NCBI RefSeq assembly: GCF_004764705.1
Contig: NZ_SHLX01000019.1
Coordinates: forward strand, 62,001-126,000
DNA: 64,000 bases
Origin: Paenibacillus cymbidii
Lineage (GTDB): Bacteria > Bacillota > Bacilli > Paenibacillales > NBRC-103111
Direction: 5' to 3'
The notes under the pieces are model-generated. The model worked only from the letters and a program-made list of their open reading frames with translations, made no database searches and had not been told where the DNA came from. Below are positions 61,683-64,000 of this stretch, one piece after another; the first letter of the stretch is position 1, and each line of letters starts with the position of its first letter. A program made the translations under genes and the position numbers.

Positions 61683-64000
61683 TTACTGCACGTTGATCTG
61701 CCCGACGAATGTCCGCCGTTCCCGGTCCTGGACGAATATCGTATACCAGCCCGCTTCGTTCAACACAACCGTTCGTCCGGCGATCGGGAGCCCGCCGCCC
61801 TTGAAGGCGCCGGCCGTCAGCCGGCCGGGGAGATAGCGGAAAACAAGATCGTTGCTCTCCTGCCCGATAATGTCGAACTGCAGCGTCCCTCGCGGCACGA
61901 CGACATCTCCCCGCAGCCGGATCTGATTGACAAACACATTGATGCCGTTCAAATCCATCACGGATACGCCGCGCACTTGCCGGGCCGTATTGCCCGCGCT
62001 GTCGGAAACGGTATACACGATTTCGTAGTAGCCGCCCTTGTACACGTCGACGTTGTTCGATACATGGACCGACGCGGTCAATACGCCGTCGCGGTTGTCG
62101 GTCGCCGCAAAGCCCGGTTCGACAAAAGCGAACGGCAGTCCCTGATAGACGGGATACGTCAGCGAACCTTGCAGCGTGATGACCGGCGGCTCCTTGTCGA
62201 TGTTGGCGACGGTGGCGGTATATTCGCGAATGACGCCGCCCGTGTCCTTGACAATAAACGTAAACTCGCCGTTCGCCGCAAAAGAGTACGTCGTTTTGCC
62301 CCCGTTGTTGACCACGGTCAGCCCGCCCGGCAGCTGCAGCGTCGCGGTTACCGGCTGATTGGTCAACGCCGCCATGCTGTACGCGATCGACACGTTCGGC
62401 GCGGAGGAGTCGATCCAGGCGACGTCCGCGCGCCGGCTCGTTTCGTTGAGGTACACCCTTAACGGATTGCCGGCCAAATCTTCCGCTTCAAAAACGTGAC
62501 TGCCGTTGGTTGCAAACGGATACGATAACCAGCCGTTCCGATACGTGATGCCGTCGCCGCTGCCCGGTTTGACGCGTTTGCCGACGTACAGGTGGGCGGT
62601 CACTTCTCCGGTCGTCGCCTGGCTCGGCGTGTAGACGATCGTGCCCGCGCCTTGCAGATAGGCGAAGCCGGTTTTGTCGATGTGGCCGACTTTGACATGC
62701 AGCGTTTCGGCCGGTCCTCCCTCCTGCTGATACGTAAACGTCGTTTGTGCATTGTCGGCAAAAGATAACATATGGGCCGTCACGTACGTATCGTCGACGC
62801 CGGCGATTTTGACCGGTACGCTGCTCGTCAATGCAAGCGTCACATCCTGATTGGTCAGCGCCGTCGTGCTAAACGTTGCTGCCGTGAACAAGGACGGGGC
62901 CGCCGTGCCGATCACATACGGCTGCACCAGCTCCGCGCTGCGCCCGCTTCCCTCCAGCTCCGCGGCATACGCGCGCAGCTTGTATTCGCCGTTCGCCCCG
63001 GCCAGCACGATTTCGTCGCCGCTCTGCACGGTCGTCCAGTCTTGCACAACCGCGCCGCCGGCCGTTTCGAGCCGGTAGCGAATGTCGCCTTCGGCGGCGA
63101 GCAGCCCGGCCGCATGCGCATACAGGCGAATGCGGTGCTGCGGAGCCGCCGCCAGTCGATTCGTTTCGTCCAACCGGCCGACATAACTCATCTTGAGCTC
63201 AAGCTTGTTTTCCCCGCGCACGATGTAGTACCCGCGAGATGCGGCGACGATATTGGCGCTGTTGCCGGCCGCGAACGGATTCGATTCGTACGAGGTGCCG
63301 GCCGTATGCCGGTATTCGACTGCCCTGACGTAGACGTAAACCGGAATGACGTTTGTCTGGTCTGTCTTGAGCGTTGCCGTGTTCAAGGCAATCGTCGCGG
63401 TTTTGCCGTCGGCGGCAAGCGGCGCGTCCGTCCACTGATCGCCGAGCGCGGCGCACAAACCGGGCGACGAAAGGCAGCGATCCGAGCCGCTGACCATGTA
63501 CTGTGCCGCGCCAAGCCGGAAATTGTCGCTGACCGTCGCATTAATGGTATACTCGCCCCGGCCGAACGGCTGATCGGCATAATGGATCGCCAGCGGCGTT
63601 ATATCCTTGACCAGCTTGACCGGCGCAAAATTGGTCGCGTTCTTGTCGGCCAGGAACCGGTCGGCGTCATAATACACTTGCTGCCATGTATAACCGCCCG
63701 TTACGGCGTCGACAGCTTTAACGTACAAATAATACGTCCCTTCGCCGAGCGCCGCCGTTTCGTCCGAACCGATGACGCTCCAGTGCCCCTCGAGGACGCG
63801 GCCGGAGAGCGGATTCGTCTCTTTGGCCGGAATTGTTTGTTTGAACGGCGAGACAGGCAAGTCGTCTTCGGGCAATTTCGGGCTCGTGCTCCATAAATAG
63901 CCGCTGCGCTCCAGATTTACATCGGCGAACCCTGTGTATCCGGCCGATTGCTTCTGCATGCTGCCGAACACGAATACCGCCAGCCATGTATACTTGTTCT
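61683..64000 (-). CDS. Large Ig-like surface protein, C-terminal part (runs off right edge)
   Basis: The frame is open to the right edge (…NKYTWLAVFVFGSMQK reads straight on), so at least 772 residues are visible and the start is outside. The visible part is a string of beta-sandwich domains. One near the C terminus (ITLQGSLTYPVYQGLPFAFVEPGFAATDNRDG, with a YTVSDSAGN end) is a DUF5011-type bacterial Ig domain. A domain ending the chain (GWYTIFVQDRERRTFVGQINVQ) would fit ligand or wall contact. No SLH domain or LPXTG is seen at the C terminus, so it may be held by its SLH-carrying neighbour. First of the two-gene surface operon. Confidence 0.75.
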   Translation of the reverse strand, partial: NKYTWLAVFVFGSMQKQSAGYTGFADVNLERSGYLWSTSPKLPEDDLPVSPFKQTIPAKETNPLSGRVLEGHWSVIGSDETAALGEGTYYLYVKAVDAVTGGYTWQQVYYDADRFLADKNATNFAPVKLVKDITPLAIHYADQPFGRGEYTINATVSDNFRLGAAQYMVSGSDRCLSSPGLCAALGDQWTDAPLAADGKTATIALNTATLKTDQTNVIPVYVYVRAVEYRHTAGTSYESNPFAAGNSANIVAASRGYYIVRGENKLELKMSYVGRLDETNRLAAAPQHRIRLYAHAAGLLAAEGDIRYRLETAGGAVVQDWTTVQSGDEIVLAGANGEYKLRAYAAELEGSGRSAELVQPYVIGTAAPSLFTAATFSTTALTNQDVTLALTSSVPVKIAGVDDTYVTAHMLSFADNAQTTFTYQQEGGPAETLHVKVGHIDKTGFAYLQGAGTIVYTPSQATTGEVTAHLYVGKRVKPGSGDGITYRNGWLSYPFATNGSHVFEAEDLAGNPLRVYLNETSRRADVAWIDSSAPNVSIAYSMAALTNQPVTATLQLPGGLTVVNNGGKTTYSFAANGEFTFIVKDTGGVIREYTATVANIDKEPPVITLQGSLTYPVYQGLPFAFVEPGFAATDNRDGVLTASVHVSNNVDVYKGGYYEIVYTVSDSAGNTARQVRGVSVMDLNGINVFVNQIRLRGDVVVPRGTLQFDIIGQESNDLVFRYLPGRLTAGAFKGGGLPIAGRTVVLNEAGWYTIFVQDRERRTFVGQINVQ

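Noticed and set aside
59634..62462. Plus-strand open frame of 942 codons within the surface-protein operon
   Set aside because: Shadow of the opposite strand: very rich in Arg and His, no domain, no RBS, spans the junction of two clear minus-strand genes.

Overview
The window comes from a high-GC, spore-former-type Firmicute of the Paenibacillaceae (Paenibacillus or Cohnella-like). I infer this from gene content, not from any search: YesM/YesN sensor pairs beside CUT1 sugar transporters, S-layer-homology (SLH) proteins, a DUF5107-TPR protein, secreted enzymes carrying discoidin and FN3 modules, an Rph-type rifamycin phosphotransferase, and GGAGG ribosome binding sites throughout. No rRNA, tRNA, CRISPR array, IS element or complete prophage was seen.

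Layout. 1-1.4 kb: the 5' part of an mprF-like gene and a transglutaminase-like gene. 1.9-10.4 kb: a large DUF5107-TPR protein divergent from an AraC regulator, then a phosphosugar operon (fused class I mannose-6-phosphate isomerase, ROK protein, DeoR regulator) and a helicase remnant. 10.5-16.2 kb: a secreted GH29-like fucosidase flanked by two copies of one palindrome, then a three-gene sugar-acid operon (LarA-like, DgoD-like dehydratase, SDR) with a palindrome on its promoter. 16.2-25.2 kb: rifamycin phosphotransferase with an unusual leader, an orphan sigma factor, an RND exporter, and the two-component system that may control it.

25.3-36.6 kb is a carbohydrate-scavenging region in decay. 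A secreted clan-A-like glycoside hydrolase, a solute-binding lipoprotein and a YesN/YesM pair look intact. The permease genes are wrecked (nonsense codon, frameshifts, deletions), and a GH42-like gene ends inside an array of palindromic repeats. 36.7-41.5 kb: a second two-component system whose putative 11-bp-phased binding repeats also precede the SLH-protein gene just downstream; an ankyrin lipoprotein follows. 41.6-45.6 kb: an ArsR/SRPBCC pair and a large secreted esterase with a duplicated discoidin-FN3 module.

45.7-51.5 kb is a zinc-homeostasis locus. A leftward znuC-znuB-znuA-zagA-like operon is divergent from a YraQ-type permease plus a His-rich TIGR03943-like partner, and three Zur-box-like sequences lie between them. 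51.6-54.5 kb holds a tyrosine recombinase, an HU protein, a small membrane protein overlapping a fatty acid desaturase, and a strong bidirectional terminator. 54.5-64 kb encodes two very large cell-surface proteins in one leftward operon: a 2381-residue protein with three C-terminal SLH domains, and an Ig-like protein that runs off the right edge.

Recurring themes are cell-surface glycan handling, envelope stress and export, and zinc supply. A dispersed family of AAATAG...CTATTT hairpins occurs at four intergenic sites, one of them at the broken end of a gene.
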